Counted from the stretch's first letter, positions 55,604 to 64,000 are shown. The stretch: 64,000 bases of DNA from Rubrivivax sp. SCN 71-131 (GCA_001724995.1 MEFD01000043.1:62001-126000); one strand, 5' to 3'. The notes: generated by a model not told the origin, from the sequence alone. Numbers and translations: made by a program.

Positions 55604-56433
55604 AGCGCGAACTCCTGTTCCAGCTCCGCCAGCGCAGCACTGGCAGCGGGGTTCTTGGCGTAGGGGGTGCGGCTGCCGGCATAGAGCACGCCGACGTTGA
55701 ATCCGTCGTCGGTCATCAGGCGCCGTGCAGCGCGCGCCGGATCGTCGGTCTCGGGCACCGCGGCGGTGTGGATATGCTCCTTCCAGGCGCGCTGCTCGGG
55801 CCGGAAGGTGACGCAGGGGCTGAGGATCTCGACGAACGAGAAGCCGGGATGGCGGATGGCCTGCGCGATCAGCTCGGCGGTGCCGTTGGGGTCGCCCGAG
55901 AAGCCGCGCGCAACGAAGTTGGCACCGGCGGCGAGCGCGATCACCAGCGGGTGGAAGGAGCGGATGCCCGTGCCCCCGGGCATCAGCTTGTTGTCCCAGT
56001 CGGGCTCGGTGGTGGGTGACGCCTGGCCCTTGGTCATGCCGTACACGTGGTTGTCCATCACGATGTAGGTCAGGTCCATGTTGCGGCGGCAGGCGTGCAT
56101 GAAGTGGTTGCCGCCGATCGAGTAGCCGTCGCCGTCGCCGCCGGTGACGAGGACCGTCATGTCGGGGCGCGCGGCCTTCAGGCCCGCCCCGGCGGCCAGG
56201 GCGCGGCCGTGCACGCCGTGAAAACCGTAGCAGGTGGTGTAGGCCGGGATGCGCGAACTGCAGCCGATGCCCGAGACCACCGCGACCTCGTGCGGTGGCC
56301 GGCCGATGATGGCCAGCGCCTTGGTGATGGCGCCCAGCACGGAGAAGTCGCCACAGCCCGGACACCAGACGGGCTTGTAGTCGGACTTGAAGTCCGCGGC
56401 GGTCAGCTTGGCGGCTTCGGTCATGTCGTTCAT
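55600..56433 (-). CDS. korB: 2-oxoacid:ferredoxin oxidoreductase, beta subunit (KorB)
   Basis: 277 residues from ATG 56433, overlapping the korA stop (ATGA). TPP-binding beta subunit with WCPGCGDFSVLGAI, SGIGCSSRIP, GDGDGYSIGGNHFMHACRRN (Mg-TPP site) and NHVYGMTKGQASPTTE. It is of the short form without an integral ferredoxin domain. In Thauera aromatica a 2-oxoglutarate:ferredoxin oxidoreductase recycles ferredoxin for benzoyl-CoA reductase, and this gene lies divergent to bcr genes as expected. Confidence 0.93.
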   Translation of the reverse strand: MNDMTEAAKLTAADFKSDYKPVWCPGCGDFSVLGAITKALAIIGRPPHEVAVVSGIGCSSRIPAYTTCYGFHGVHGRALAAGAGLKAARPDMTVLVTGGDGDGYSIGGNHFMHACRRNMDLTYIVMDNHVYGMTKGQASPTTEPDWDNKLMPGGTGIRSFHPLVIALAAGANFVARGFSGDPNGTAELIAQAIRHPGFSFVEILSPCVTFRPEQRAWKEHIHTAAVPETDDPARAARRLMTDDGFNVGVLYAGSRTPYAKNPAASAALAELEQEFAL

Positions 56434-58208
56434 GCGGTCACTCCGGTGCGGGCATGGGCGGCGGCCCAATCGATGAAGGCGCGGGTCAGTTCGCCCGGTC
56501 GCAGCGGCAGCGGCCCCGGGCGATGCAGGCCGGACGCACGACCCGGCAGATCGCAGCGGCTGCGCAGATAGCGCAGCAGTTGTCCGCCGTGATTCTGCTC
56601 GACCACCAGCACCTGGCGCACGCCCTGCAGGGCGCGGTCGAGTTGCTCGGGCTTGAGCGGCGCGAGCAGGCGGATCGAGACCATGCGCAGCGCCGTGCCT
56701 TGCGCGGCGGCGCGCGCGATCGCTTCGCGCACGGCGCCGGTGGTCGAGCCGAAGGTGATCACCGCCAGGTCGGCGTCGCCTTCGACATCGGCCCAGCGCG
56801 AGCCGTAGTCGTGCTGCATCAGCTTGCGCAGGCGCTTGTCGAGCTGCTTGATGTGGTCGCGCGCCTGGCTGCTCGGGATGCCGCGCTCCGTGTGCTCGAG
56901 TCCGTCGGCGGTGTAGGTCACGCCGGGCGTTCCGGGGATGGCCATGGGCGACACCCCCGAGGGTGTGTCGAGGTAGCGCAGGTAGCCATCGGCGTGGGCC
57001 TCGGCGACGAGACGCCTGGCCGGCGACGGCGCCTGCTTCGGCGCGTCGATCACCGAACGCGACTGGCCCATGAACTGGTCCGAGAGCAGGATGGCCGGCG
57101 CCTGCAGCGTCTCGGCCAGCTGCACCGCCCACTCCGTGGTCGCCAGGCAGTCGGCGATGCTGTTCGGTGCCAGCACGAGCCGCGGGGCGTCACCCGGCAG
57201 GCCGTCGACGGCGAAGGAGAGGTCGCTTTGCTCGCTCTTGGCCGGAATGCCCGTGGAGGGCCCGCCGCGCATGACGTTGACGACGACGATCGGCACCTCG
57301 GAGGCCACCGCCAGGCCCAGGGCTTCGGCCATCAGCGCCAGGCCGGGCCCGGCCGTGGCAGTGAGCGAAGGCACGCCGCCGTACGACGCGCCGATGATCA
57401 TGTTGATCGAGGCCAGCTCGTCCTCGGCCTGCAGCAGGCTGCCGCCCAGGCGGGTGAGGGCAGGCGACATCCACTCGAGCAGTTCGGTGGCCGGGGTGAT
57501 CGGATAGGCGGCCACGAAGCGCACGCCTCCCCGCAGCGCGCCACAGCCGGCGGCCTCGTTGCCCGAGATCAGCCAGCGGCCGGCGCCGTTGCCGCAGCCG
57601 GCCACGGACAGCGGCTGCGGGCGCGCGCCCTCGATGCCCTGCGCCATCGCGATGCCCTGCTGCAGCGCGGCGACGTTGGAAGCGAGCGCTTCGGCGCTGC
57701 GCTTCCAGCTCGCGCGCAGCGCATCCTCGAGCACCTGCGCGGGCAGTCCGACCAGCGTTCCCGCCAGGCCGAGCACGATCATGTTCACCCAGCCGCCGCC
57801 GGCGGCCTTGGCGGCCTTCTTCATCGGCACCGACACCAGCCGCGCACCGGTCTGCAGGAAGACTTCCGGCGCTTCGCCGGCGTCGCTGTCGCCGATCAGC
57901 AGGCTGCCTGCGCCGATGGGGATCTCGTCGCCGAAGCGGTTGAGGTTCTGCCAGTCGACGGCGAGCAGGGCGTCGAAGCTGTCGTCGAGGGTCGCCACCG
58001 GCTGCGGCGAAATGCGGATCAGGGCGCCGGCCTCGCCGCCGCGGATCTGCGGGCCGCTGGTGCGCACCATCAGGCCGAAGAGGCCCGCACGCGCTGCAGC
58101 GTCGAGCAGCAGCGTGCCGGCGGTCATCACGCCCGCGCCGCCGCTGCCGGCAATGGCCAGCGAGAAGCTGCGCGAGGGCGTGCTCGCTTGGGGGGAAATC
58201 GGGGGCAT
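56430..58208 (-). CDS. korA: 2-oxoacid:ferredoxin oxidoreductase, fused gamma-alpha subunit (KorA)
   Basis: 592 residues from ATG 58208, preceded by GGAGG. Residues about 15-190 are the gamma domain (IAGSGGAGVMTAGTLLLDAA, VRTSGPQIRGGEAGALI). The alpha domain follows, with AYPITPATELLEW, AEDELASINMIIGASYGG and MRGGPSTGIPAKSEQSDL, and a C-terminal transketolase-like domain. With KorB it would oxidise 2-oxoglutarate and reduce ferredoxin. First gene of the minus-strand operon behind a strong promoter at 58334-58362. Confidence 0.93.
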   Translation of the reverse strand: MPPISPQASTPSRSFSLAIAGSGGAGVMTAGTLLLDAAARAGLFGLMVRTSGPQIRGGEAGALIRISPQPVATLDDSFDALLAVDWQNLNRFGDEIPIGAGSLLIGDSDAGEAPEVFLQTGARLVSVPMKKAAKAAGGGWVNMIVLGLAGTLVGLPAQVLEDALRASWKRSAEALASNVAALQQGIAMAQGIEGARPQPLSVAGCGNGAGRWLISGNEAAGCGALRGGVRFVAAYPITPATELLEWMSPALTRLGGSLLQAEDELASINMIIGASYGGVPSLTATAGPGLALMAEALGLAVASEVPIVVVNVMRGGPSTGIPAKSEQSDLSFAVDGLPGDAPRLVLAPNSIADCLATTEWAVQLAETLQAPAILLSDQFMGQSRSVIDAPKQAPSPARRLVAEAHADGYLRYLDTPSGVSPMAIPGTPGVTYTADGLEHTERGIPSSQARDHIKQLDKRLRKLMQHDYGSRWADVEGDADLAVITFGSTTGAVREAIARAAAQGTALRMVSIRLLAPLKPEQLDRALQGVRQVLVVEQNHGGQLLRYLRSRCDLPGRASGLHRPGPLPLRPGELTRAFIDWAAAHARTGVTA

Positions 58209-58320
58209 GAAGCTCCTCCAGTTCGATGCCTGCAAGTGAACCCGCGACGGCCCTGCGTGCATCTGATCCAGCGCAAACGGGCGCTGCAAAAACCCCTCAG
58301 AATCGCCTCAAACGGGTAAA

Positions 58321-58330
58321 GCAGTACTGC
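58321..58330. promoter_or_regulatory. Perfect palindrome GCAGTACTGC at the predicted korA start site
   Basis: A ten-base perfect palindrome immediately downstream of the leftward korA promoter covers the predicted transcription start (about 58327). TGCA cores recur in the region at 58285-58288, 58328-58331 and 58378-58381, the outer two in the nonamer GCGCTGCAA (58281-58289 and 58374-58382). TGCA cores are also part of the BzdR operators of Azoarcus benzoate genes. The link to such a regulator is inference. Confidence 0.5.
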
Positions 58331-58333
58331 AAT

Positions 58334-58362
58334 ACCGTAATAACCGGCGACCGATCTGTCAA
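58334..58362 (-). promoter_or_regulatory. Sigma-70 promoter for korA
   Basis: On the minus strand: TTGACA (58362-58357), a 17-base spacer, then TACGGT (58339-58334). The -35 is perfect and the spacing ideal. The leader to korA would be about 119 bases. No equally clear promoter was seen for had in the other direction, and no FNR-type TTGAT-N4-ATCAA box. Confidence 0.65.
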
Positions 58363-58443
58363 CTGTGGTTTCGGCGCTGCAACCGTGCCGTACGCAGGGT
58401 GACCCGACAGGCCGGCGCGACGTGTCGAAAAGGAAGCGTTCCG

Positions 58444-59511
58444 ATGAGCATAGCCGCCCACCGCTGGATGTTCACCGCACCCGGTGCGCCGCTGCAGCGC
58501 GCCGAGTTCATCGCCCATGCCGCGGCGGGCGAGGTGGTGGTGGCGGTGGCCGGTTGCGGCGTCTGCCACACCGACCTCGGCTACTACTATGACGGCGTGC
58601 GCACTAACCAGGCCTTGCCGTTGGCCTTGGGGCATGAGATCAGCGGGCGCGTCGTTGCCGCGGGGGCCGGCGCCGAGTCCTGGCTGCACCGCGCCGTCAT
58701 CGTGCCCGCGGTGCTGCCCTGCGGCGAATGCGATCTGTGCAAGCGCGGCCAGGCAACGATCTGCCGCCAGCAGAAGATGCCGGGCAACGACATCCAGGGT
58801 GGCTTCGGCACGCACATCGTCGTGCCCGCTCGCGGGCTGTGTCCGGTGGACGAGGATCGACTGGCCAAGGCCGGCCTCACGCTGGCCCAGGTGTCGATCG
58901 TCGCCGACGCGCTGACCACGCCTTACCAGGCGGTACGCCGCGCCGGCGTCGAGCCCGGTGACCTGGCGATCGTCAATGGCGTCGGTGGTGTCGGCGGCTA
59001 CTGCGTGCAGGTGGCGCGCGCCTTCGGCGCGCAGGTGGTGGCCATCGACGTCGACCCGCGCAAGCTGGCTTCGGCCAAGGACGACGGTGGCGCCGCGCTG
59101 GCGCTCAACGCCCGCGACTACGACGCCAAGGGCCTGAAGAAGGCCATCGCCGAGTTCGCGCGCAGCGCTGGGCTGCGCGGCACCGAGTGGAAGATCTTCG
59201 AGTGCTCGGGCAGCGCAGTCGGGCAGACCAGCGCCTTCAACCTCCTCGTGCACGGCGCCACGCTGTCGGTCGTCGGCTTCACGATGGACAAGGTGGAGGT
59301 CCGCCTCTCCAACCTGATGGCGTTCGACGCGCGCGCGATCGGCAATTGGGGTTGCCCGCCCGAGGCCTACCCCGCCGCGCTCGATCTCGTGCTCGACGGC
59401 CGCGTGCGCCTGGCCCCCTTCGTCGAGACGCATCCGCTGGAGCGCATCAACGATGTCTTCAAGGCGGTCCATGATCGCGAGATCACGCGCCGTGCCGTCA
59501 TGGTGCCGTGA
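58444..59511 (+). CDS. had: 6-hydroxycyclohex-1-ene-1-carbonyl-CoA dehydrogenase
   Basis: 355 residues from ATG 58444 with AGGAAG upstream. A zinc alcohol dehydrogenase: catalytic zinc [14 protein letters not shown] and GHEISG, structural zinc [15 protein letters not shown], and NAD fold [32 protein letters not shown] and the Had-like C-terminal [15 protein letters not shown] fit Had of the Thauera pathway. It oxidises the hydroxy intermediate to 6-oxocyclohex-1-ene-1-carbonyl-CoA. First gene of the plus-strand operon. Confidence 0.9.
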   Translation: MSIAAHRWMFTAPGAPLQRAEFIAHAAAGEVVVAVAGCGVCHTDLGYYYDGVRTNQALPLALGHEISGRVVAAGAGAESWLHRAVIVPAVLPCGECDLCKRGQATICRQQKMPGNDIQGGFGTHIVVPARGLCPVDEDRLAKAGLTLAQVSIVADALTTPYQAVRRAGVEPGDLAIVNGVGGVGGYCVQVARAFGAQVVAIDVDPRKLASAKDDGGAALALNARDYDAKGLKKAIAEFARSAGLRGTEWKIFECSGSAVGQTSAFNLLVHGATLSVVGFTMDKVEVRLSNLMAFDARAIGNWGCPPEAYPAALDLVLDGRVRLAPFVETHPLERINDVFKAVHDREITRRAVMVP

Positions 59512-59592
59512 GCTTCGTCCTGCCGACCGACCCCTTATCGACCCCGAGTCGATCCGACCCGAGACCCTGAACCCCGACGAGGAGATGTCCAC

Positions 59593-60720
59593 GTGAACGC
59601 CCGCAGCACCCAACCTCAACGCGAATTCAAGAACCACGACCTCGTCGACGACATCAGCCGCGCCGGCGTGCGCTACGAGAAGCGCCCTGCCAAGCTGCCC
59701 AACGGCCAGGTGGTCGAGGGCCTGTATCACGCGTGGATCACGCTGGACAACGAGGCCCAGTACAACAGCTACACGACCGACATGGTGAAGGGCGTGATCC
59801 TCGCCTTTCGGGCCGCCAGCAACGCCCGCGATGTCGCCTGCGTGGTCTTCACCGGCGCCGGCGACAAGGCCTTCTGCACCGGCGGCAACACCAAGGAGTA
59901 CGCCGAGTACTACGCCGGGCATCCGCAGGAGTACCGCCAGTACATGCGGCTCTTCAACGACATGGTGAGCGCCATCATCGGCTGCGACAAGCCCGTGATC
60001 TGCCGCGTCAACGGCATGCGCATCGGCGGCGGCCAGGAGATCGGCATGGCCTGCGACTTCTCCGTCTCGTCCGACCTTGCCCGCTACGGCCAGGCCGGCC
60101 CCAAGCACGGCTCGGCGCCGATCGGCGGCGCGACCGATTTCCTGCCCGTGGTCGTCGGCGCCGAGCGTGCGATGGCCGCCTGCGTGCTGTGCGAGCCCTT
60201 CAGCGCGCACAAGGCCTACCAGATGGGCATCCTCACCGACATCGTCCCGGCGCTGAAGGTCGACGGCAAGTTCGTCGCCAACCCGCTCGTCGAGACGCAG
60301 CGCATGGTCGACGAGTTCGGCCGCAATGTCTACGGCGAGGGCAAGACCGGCGCCGCGCTCGACGAAGGCAAGGCGCTGATGAAGCGCGGCACGGTGGATC
60401 TCTCCATGCTCGACGCCAAGGTCGAGGAGCTGTGCGCGAAGATCCTGCTCACCTTCCCCGACTGCACGACCAAGTCGCTCGAGGAGCTGCGCAAGCCCAA
60501 GCTCGACGCCTGGAACCGCAACAAGGAAAACTCGCGTGCGTGGCTCGCCCTGAACATGGTGACCGAGGCGCGTGCCGGCTTCACCGCCTTCAACGACGGT
60601 CCCAAGGACGATCGCGAGGTCGACTTCGTGCTGCTGCGCCAGAAGCTCGCCGCCGGCCAGTCCTGGGTCGGCAGCCTGCACGACGAGATCCAGCCCAAGG
60701 GCGGCAAGAAGCATGGCTGA
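59593..60720 (+). CDS. oah: 6-oxocyclohex-1-ene-1-carbonyl-CoA hydrolase (ring-cleaving)
   Basis: 375 residues from GTG 59593 with GAGGAG upstream. A crotonase-family enzyme with an N-terminal extension (RYEKRPAKLPNGQVVEGLYHAW), KAFCTGGNTKEYAEYYAG, RVNGMRIGGGQEIGMACDF and KHGSAPIGGATDFLP. Oah adds water and opens the ring to 3-hydroxypimelyl-CoA. Its stop overlaps dch by eight bases. Confidence 0.93.
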   Translation: MNARSTQPQREFKNHDLVDDISRAGVRYEKRPAKLPNGQVVEGLYHAWITLDNEAQYNSYTTDMVKGVILAFRAASNARDVACVVFTGAGDKAFCTGGNTKEYAEYYAGHPQEYRQYMRLFNDMVSAIIGCDKPVICRVNGMRIGGGQEIGMACDFSVSSDLARYGQAGPKHGSAPIGGATDFLPVVVGAERAMAACVLCEPFSAHKAYQMGILTDIVPALKVDGKFVANPLVETQRMVDEFGRNVYGEGKTGAALDEGKALMKRGTVDLSMLDAKVEELCAKILLTFPDCTTKSLEELRKPKLDAWNRNKENSRAWLALNMVTEARAGFTAFNDGPKDDREVDFVLLRQKLAAGQSWVGSLHDEIQPKGGKKHG

Positions 60721-61492
60721 GGCGATCGCCAGCCCGCTGAAGGTCGCGCTCGAGCGTGACGGCGCGCTGCTGCACCTGACGCTGGCGCGCCCCAAGGCGA
60801 ACATCTGCGACGCCGAGATGATCGGCGCGCTGCAGGCGGCCCTGGAGGCGCACCGCGATCACGCCGCCCTGCGCGGCGTGTTGCTCGACGCGGAAGGTCC
60901 GCACTTCAGCTTCGGTGCCAGCGTCGAGGAACACCTGGCCGACCGCTGCGCCGCCATGCTCGGTTCGCTGCACGCGCTCATCCTTGCACTCGCCGGCTTT
61001 CGCGTGCCGGTGCTGGTCGCCGTGCGCGGCCAGTGCCTGGGCGGCGGGCTGGAGATCGCGCTCGCCGGCGGGCCGATCTTCGCCACCCCCGGCGCGCAGT
61101 TCGGCCAGCCCGAGATCAAGCTCGGCGTCTTCGCCCCGGCGGCGAGCTGCCTGCTGCCCTGGCGCATGAACGCCGTCGCCGCCGAGGAGCTGCTGTGCTC
61201 CGGGCGCAGCATCGACGGCGGCCGCGCGCACGCCCTCGGGCTCGTGCAGGAGCTGGCCGACGATCCGGTGGCCGCGGCACTGACCTACTTCGACGAACAC
61301 CTCGCGCCGCGCAGTGCCGCGGCGCTCGCGCACGCCATGCAGGCCGTGCGCGGACCACGCCTTGCCGCGCTGCGCGAGGACCTCGCCCGCGTCGAATCCC
61401 TTTACCTGCAGAGCCTGATGCGTACTCGCGACGCCAACGAGGGGCTGGACGCCTTCCTCGCCAAGCGCGCACCAACCTGGGAGCACCGTTGA
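60713..61492 (+). CDS. dch: Cyclohexa-1,5-diene-1-carbonyl-CoA hydratase
   Basis: 259 residues. A crotonase domain with [41 protein letters not shown] and GQPEIKLGVFAPAASCLLP. The SFGASVEEH stretch (in place of the usual AGADxxE) is characteristic of dienoyl-CoA hydratases of the benzoyl-CoA pathway. It hydrates the product of benzoyl-CoA reductase. It overlaps oah by eight bases at its start and bcrC by one at its stop (TGATG). Confidence 0.93.
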   Translation: MAEAIASPLKVALERDGALLHLTLARPKANICDAEMIGALQAALEAHRDHAALRGVLLDAEGPHFSFGASVEEHLADRCAAMLGSLHALILALAGFRVPVLVAVRGQCLGGGLEIALAGGPIFATPGAQFGQPEIKLGVFAPAASCLLPWRMNAVAAEELLCSGRSIDGGRAHALGLVQELADDPVAAALTYFDEHLAPRSAAALAHAMQAVRGPRLAALREDLARVESLYLQSLMRTRDANEGLDAFLAKRAPTWEHR

Positions 61493-62673
61493 TGAGCACG
61501 ACCCTGCCCGAAGTCACCCGGATCGTGCAGCGCTGCGAAGCGCTGTTCGAGGATCTGCACTTCGAATCCGTGAAGCAATGGAAGGCGGCGGTTCCCGGCC
61601 GCAAGGCGATCGGCTACATGCCGGTCTACGTCCCGCGCGAGCTGATCCACGCCGCGGGCATGCTCCCGGTGGGCATTCTCGGCGGCGGTGACCAGATGGA
61701 GGTCATCCAGGGCGACGCCTACTACCAGAGCTACATCTGCCGCATCCCGCGCTCGACCATCGAGCTGGGCCTCACCGGACGGCTGGACTGCCTGGACGGC
61801 ATGCTCTTCCCGAGCATCTGCGACGTCATCCGCAACCTCTCGGGCATGTGGCAGATGCTGTTCAAGGACAAGTACGTGCGCTACGTCGACGTGCCCCAGA
61901 ACTACAAGGACAGCGTCGGCGGCGTCTTCTACCAGGAGGAGATGCAGCACATCCGCGAGGATCTCGGCCGCCTGCGCGGCAGCCCGATCACCGACGCCGA
62001 ACTGAACGCCTCGATCGCCGTCTACAACGAGAACCGCCAGGCCATCCGCGACCTCTACGCCTACCGCTCGGCCAAGCCCTGGCAGGCACCGACTTCCGAG
62101 GTCTACCTGCTGCTGCGCGCCGGCATGGTGCTGCCGGTGGAGGAGCACACGCAGCTCGTGCGCGACTACCTCGCCGCCGCCGAGCAGGTGTCGCGGCCCA
62201 AGCGCGACAACGCGCGCGTGGTCATCAACGGCAGCTTCTGCGAGCAGCCGCCGCTGGCGCTGATCAAGTCGGTCGAGATGGCCGGCTGCTACATCGTCGA
62301 CGACGACTTCATGCTCGTCACGCGCTGGCTGCTGGAGGACGTGCCGACCGACGGCAAGCCGCTCGAAGAGCTCTCCAAGGCCTTCCTGCACCACAGCGCG
62401 GCCACGGCCGCGAAGTACGACGCCACGCGCGAGGAGAAGGGCATGTTCTTGCTCGGGCAGGTGGAGTCCCGCGCCGCCGAAGGCGTGATCTTCGCCGCGC
62501 CGTCCTTCTGCGATCCGGCGCTGCTCGAGCGGCCGATGCTGCAGGACGTGATGGCCAAGCACGGCGTGCCCTACACCGCCTTCAAGTATGCGGAGAACAC
62601 CGGCCAGATGGCGCCGGTGCGCGAGCAGGCGGGGACATTCGCCGACTCGATCAAGTTGTGGAACGCCGCCTGA
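61492..62673 (+). CDS. bcrC: Benzoyl-CoA reductase subunit C
   Basis: 393 residues. Member of the 2-hydroxyglutaryl-CoA dehydratase D-component family. Conserved pieces: GYMPVYVPRELIHAAGMLPVGILGGGDQM, SYICRIPRSTIELGLTG, MLFPSICDVIRNLSGMWQ, NGSFCEQPPLALIKSVE and a C-terminal Cys region FAAPSFCDPALLERPML. With BcrB it forms the ring-reducing unit that carries a [4Fe-4S] cluster in each subunit. The Thauera protein is about the same length. Confidence 0.93.
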   Translation: MSTTLPEVTRIVQRCEALFEDLHFESVKQWKAAVPGRKAIGYMPVYVPRELIHAAGMLPVGILGGGDQMEVIQGDAYYQSYICRIPRSTIELGLTGRLDCLDGMLFPSICDVIRNLSGMWQMLFKDKYVRYVDVPQNYKDSVGGVFYQEEMQHIREDLGRLRGSPITDAELNASIAVYNENRQAIRDLYAYRSAKPWQAPTSEVYLLLRAGMVLPVEEHTQLVRDYLAAAEQVSRPKRDNARVVINGSFCEQPPLALIKSVEMAGCYIVDDDFMLVTRWLLEDVPTDGKPLEELSKAFLHHSAATAAKYDATREEKGMFLLGQVESRAAEGVIFAAPSFCDPALLERPMLQDVMAKHGVPYTAFKYAENTGQMAPVREQAGTFADSIKLWNAA

Positions 62674-62719
62674 GCCCCGCCTCAGCCCAGACCGAGACGT
62701 ACGAGACAGGAGACCGCGC

Positions 62720-64000
62720 ATGAACACCCCGACCGCCAAGCCGGCGCCCGCCGGCGCGAAGAAGCCCGCCGTCCAGAAAGAGGACGCGATGTGGCTGCAG
62801 AAGGAGCTCATCAACAAGAACTACATGGAGCTCGCCACCGCACGCGCCAACAACCGCAAGGTATCGGCGACCTTCGTGCCCGGCAATCTCAACGAGTTGC
62901 TGATGTGCTTCGACTTCGCGCGCAGCCTGCCGGAGACGAACGCGCTGCAGAACGGCATGCGCAAGAAGAGCGGCAAGTTCATCATGGACGCCGAGCGCGA
63001 CGGTCACTCCGAGGACGTCTGCACCTACGTCAAGGCCGACCTCGGCATGATGCAGGGCGGCGAGATCGGCCCGACCGGCGACCCGCTGCCCACGCCCGAC
63101 GTGCTGCTGCTGAGCTACACCGGCTGCTTCACCTTCATGAAGTGGTTCGAGCTCATCCGCCACAAGTACGGCTGCGAGACCGTGATGCTGCACGTGCCCT
63201 ACCAGGGCGAGGGCAAGATCGCGCCGAACATGCGCGACTACGTCGTGCGGCAGCTCAAGGAAGAGGTCATCCCCACGCTGGAGCGCGTCTCCGGCGTCAA
63301 GTTCGACATCGACCGCCTGCGCCAGTACATGAAGGAATCGGCCAAGGCCGAAGAGGATCTCGTCAAGGTGCTGCAGTCGGCGAAGAACCGGCCGAGCCCG
63401 ATCGACGGCTACTTCGGCGCCGTCTACTACATCGGCCCCATCTTCACCGCCTTCCGCGGCACGCCCGAGGCCAGCCAGTACTACAGCGTGCTTCGCAGCG
63501 AGATCGAGGAGCGCGTACGCCTGGGCAAGGGCCCGGTCACTCCGGACGGCGACATGGGCGAGGAGAAGTACCGCCTCATCGTCGAAGGCCCGCCGAACTG
63601 GACGCACTTCCGCGACTTCTGGAAGATGTTCTACGACGAGGGCGCGGTGGTGGTGTCGTCGACCTACGCCAAGGTCGGAGGCCTCTACGACTTCGGCTTC
63701 CGCCATGATCCTGACCACCCGCTGGAGTCCCTGGCCGAGTACTGTCTGGGCTGCTACACGAACCTGAACCTGCCCTCGCGCGTGGACATGATCTGCAAGT
63801 ACATCGAGGAGTACCAGGCCGACGGCCTGCTCATCAACTCGATCAAGAGCTGCAACAGCTTCTCCGCCGGCCAGCTGCTGATCCTGCGCGAGGTCGAGAA
63901 GCGCACCGGCAAGCCGGCGGCCTTCATCGAGACCGACCTCGTCGACCCGCGCTATTTCTCGGCGGCCAACGTGAAGAACCGGCTCGAGAGCTACTTCCAG
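62720..64000 (+). CDS. bcrB: Benzoyl-CoA reductase subunit B (3' end outside window)
   Basis: 427 codons from ATG 62720 (AGGAGA upstream) to the window edge without a stop; the family is about 435 residues, so only a few codons should be missing. It shares the BcrC fold: FVPGNLNELLMCFDFARSLP, LLLSYTGCFTFMKWFELIRHKYGC, HVPYQGEGKIAPNMRDYV, SLAEYCLGCYTN and LLINSIKSCNSFSAGQL. The Cys residues in SYTGC, SLAEYCLGC and IKSCNS are candidate cluster ligands. bcrA and bcrD, the ATP-driven activator subunits, are expected next. Confidence 0.93.
   Translation, partial: MNTPTAKPAPAGAKKPAVQKEDAMWLQKELINKNYMELATARANNRKVSATFVPGNLNELLMCFDFARSLPETNALQNGMRKKSGKFIMDAERDGHSEDVCTYVKADLGMMQGGEIGPTGDPLPTPDVLLLSYTGCFTFMKWFELIRHKYGCETVMLHVPYQGEGKIAPNMRDYVVRQLKEEVIPTLERVSGVKFDIDRLRQYMKESAKAEEDLVKVLQSAKNRPSPIDGYFGAVYYIGPIFTAFRGTPEASQYYSVLRSEIEERVRLGKGPVTPDGDMGEEKYRLIVEGPPNWTHFRDFWKMFYDEGAVVVSSTYAKVGGLYDFGFRHDPDHPLESLAEYCLGCYTNLNLPSRVDMICKYIEEYQADGLLINSIKSCNSFSAGQLLILREVEKRTGKPAAFIETDLVDPRYFSAANVKNRLESYFQ

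Noticed and set aside
58209..58443. FNR/AadR-type TTGAT-N4-ATCAA site or sigma-54 promoter for the anaerobic genes
   Set aside because: None found by eye on either strand; only the sigma-70 promoter and the palindrome stand out.

Overview
The window is high-GC chromosomal DNA with tightly packed genes and many 1-4 base stop/start overlaps (ATGA, GTGA, TGATG). Gene content points to a motile, facultatively anaerobic, aromatic-degrading betaproteobacterium, probably Burkholderiales or possibly Rhodocyclales. The evidence is flhDC next to motAB-cheYZ, clpSA, PHA/beta-oxidation type enzymes, a fused LivM-LivG transporter protein and a Thauera-type ATP-dependent benzoyl-CoA pathway. No rRNA, CRISPR array or intact mobile element is visible. 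The assignment rests on gene content only.

Layout. (1) 1-1660 is a mobile-element scar: the tail of an ImmA/IrrE-like gene, GGGGGAAC repeats and a tyrosine integrase that is frameshifted and lacks its catalytic half. It abuts the first codons of a patatin-like gene that is otherwise gone. (2) 1611-6001 (minus) is an operon of a P-type cation ATPase, a tiny DUF1538-like membrane protein, a membrane-anchored half PII-like protein, a metallophosphoesterase and the patatin stub. (3) 6002-7126 is a gene graveyard (HdeD-like and cytochrome c5-like remnants) ending in the flhD regulatory region. (4) 7127-12289 holds flagellar and chemotaxis genes (flhDC, a membrane methyltransferase, motAB, cheYZ). 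(5) 12299-16312 holds a hotdog thioesterase, a thiolase and a FadJ-like beta-oxidation enzyme. (6) 16285-17461 is a RES/Xre toxin-antitoxin module whose promoter and operator lie in the end of the FadJ-like gene. (7) 17458-39304 is housekeeping: amiC, tsaE, queG, xerD, clpSA, mtfA, lpxH, two cyclophilins, cysS, an AlkA-type glycosylase, accA, tilS, aspartokinase, three tRNAs, a frameshifted glpQ, apaH, a CNNM/CorC protein and a SapC-like protein.

(8) 39348-48456 looks like a hydroxycinnamate (p-coumarate/ferulate type) module. It has a MarR regulator, a complete Liv-type ABC transporter, an aryl-CoA ligase of the feruloyl-CoA synthase type, a crotonase and a divergent amidohydrolase. The arrangement resembles the cou genes of Rhodopseudomonas palustris. 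(9) 48553-52489 has PEP carboxylase and a periplasmic binding protein. (10) 52578-64000 is the anaerobic benzoyl-CoA region. On the plus strand are had, oah, dch, bcrC and bcrB (bcrB runs off the end; bcrA and bcrD are expected beyond). Divergent on the minus strand are korA-korB, coupled to a ferritin-like gene, then a RidA-like gene, an orphan aromatic-type binding protein and a PaaY-like hexapeptide protein.

How it fits together: the Liv-type transporter and ligase would import and CoA-activate lignin-derived aromatic acids. After side-chain and ring-substituent removal (steps not in this window) they can enter the benzoyl-CoA pathway. BcrCBAD needs reduced ferredoxin, and KorAB can supply it by oxidising 2-oxoglutarate. 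Had, Oah and Dch process the dearomatised ring, and beta-oxidation enzymes plus PEP carboxylase fit the downstream acetyl-CoA economy. A strong promoter with a palindrome over the predicted start site lies between the kor and had operons.
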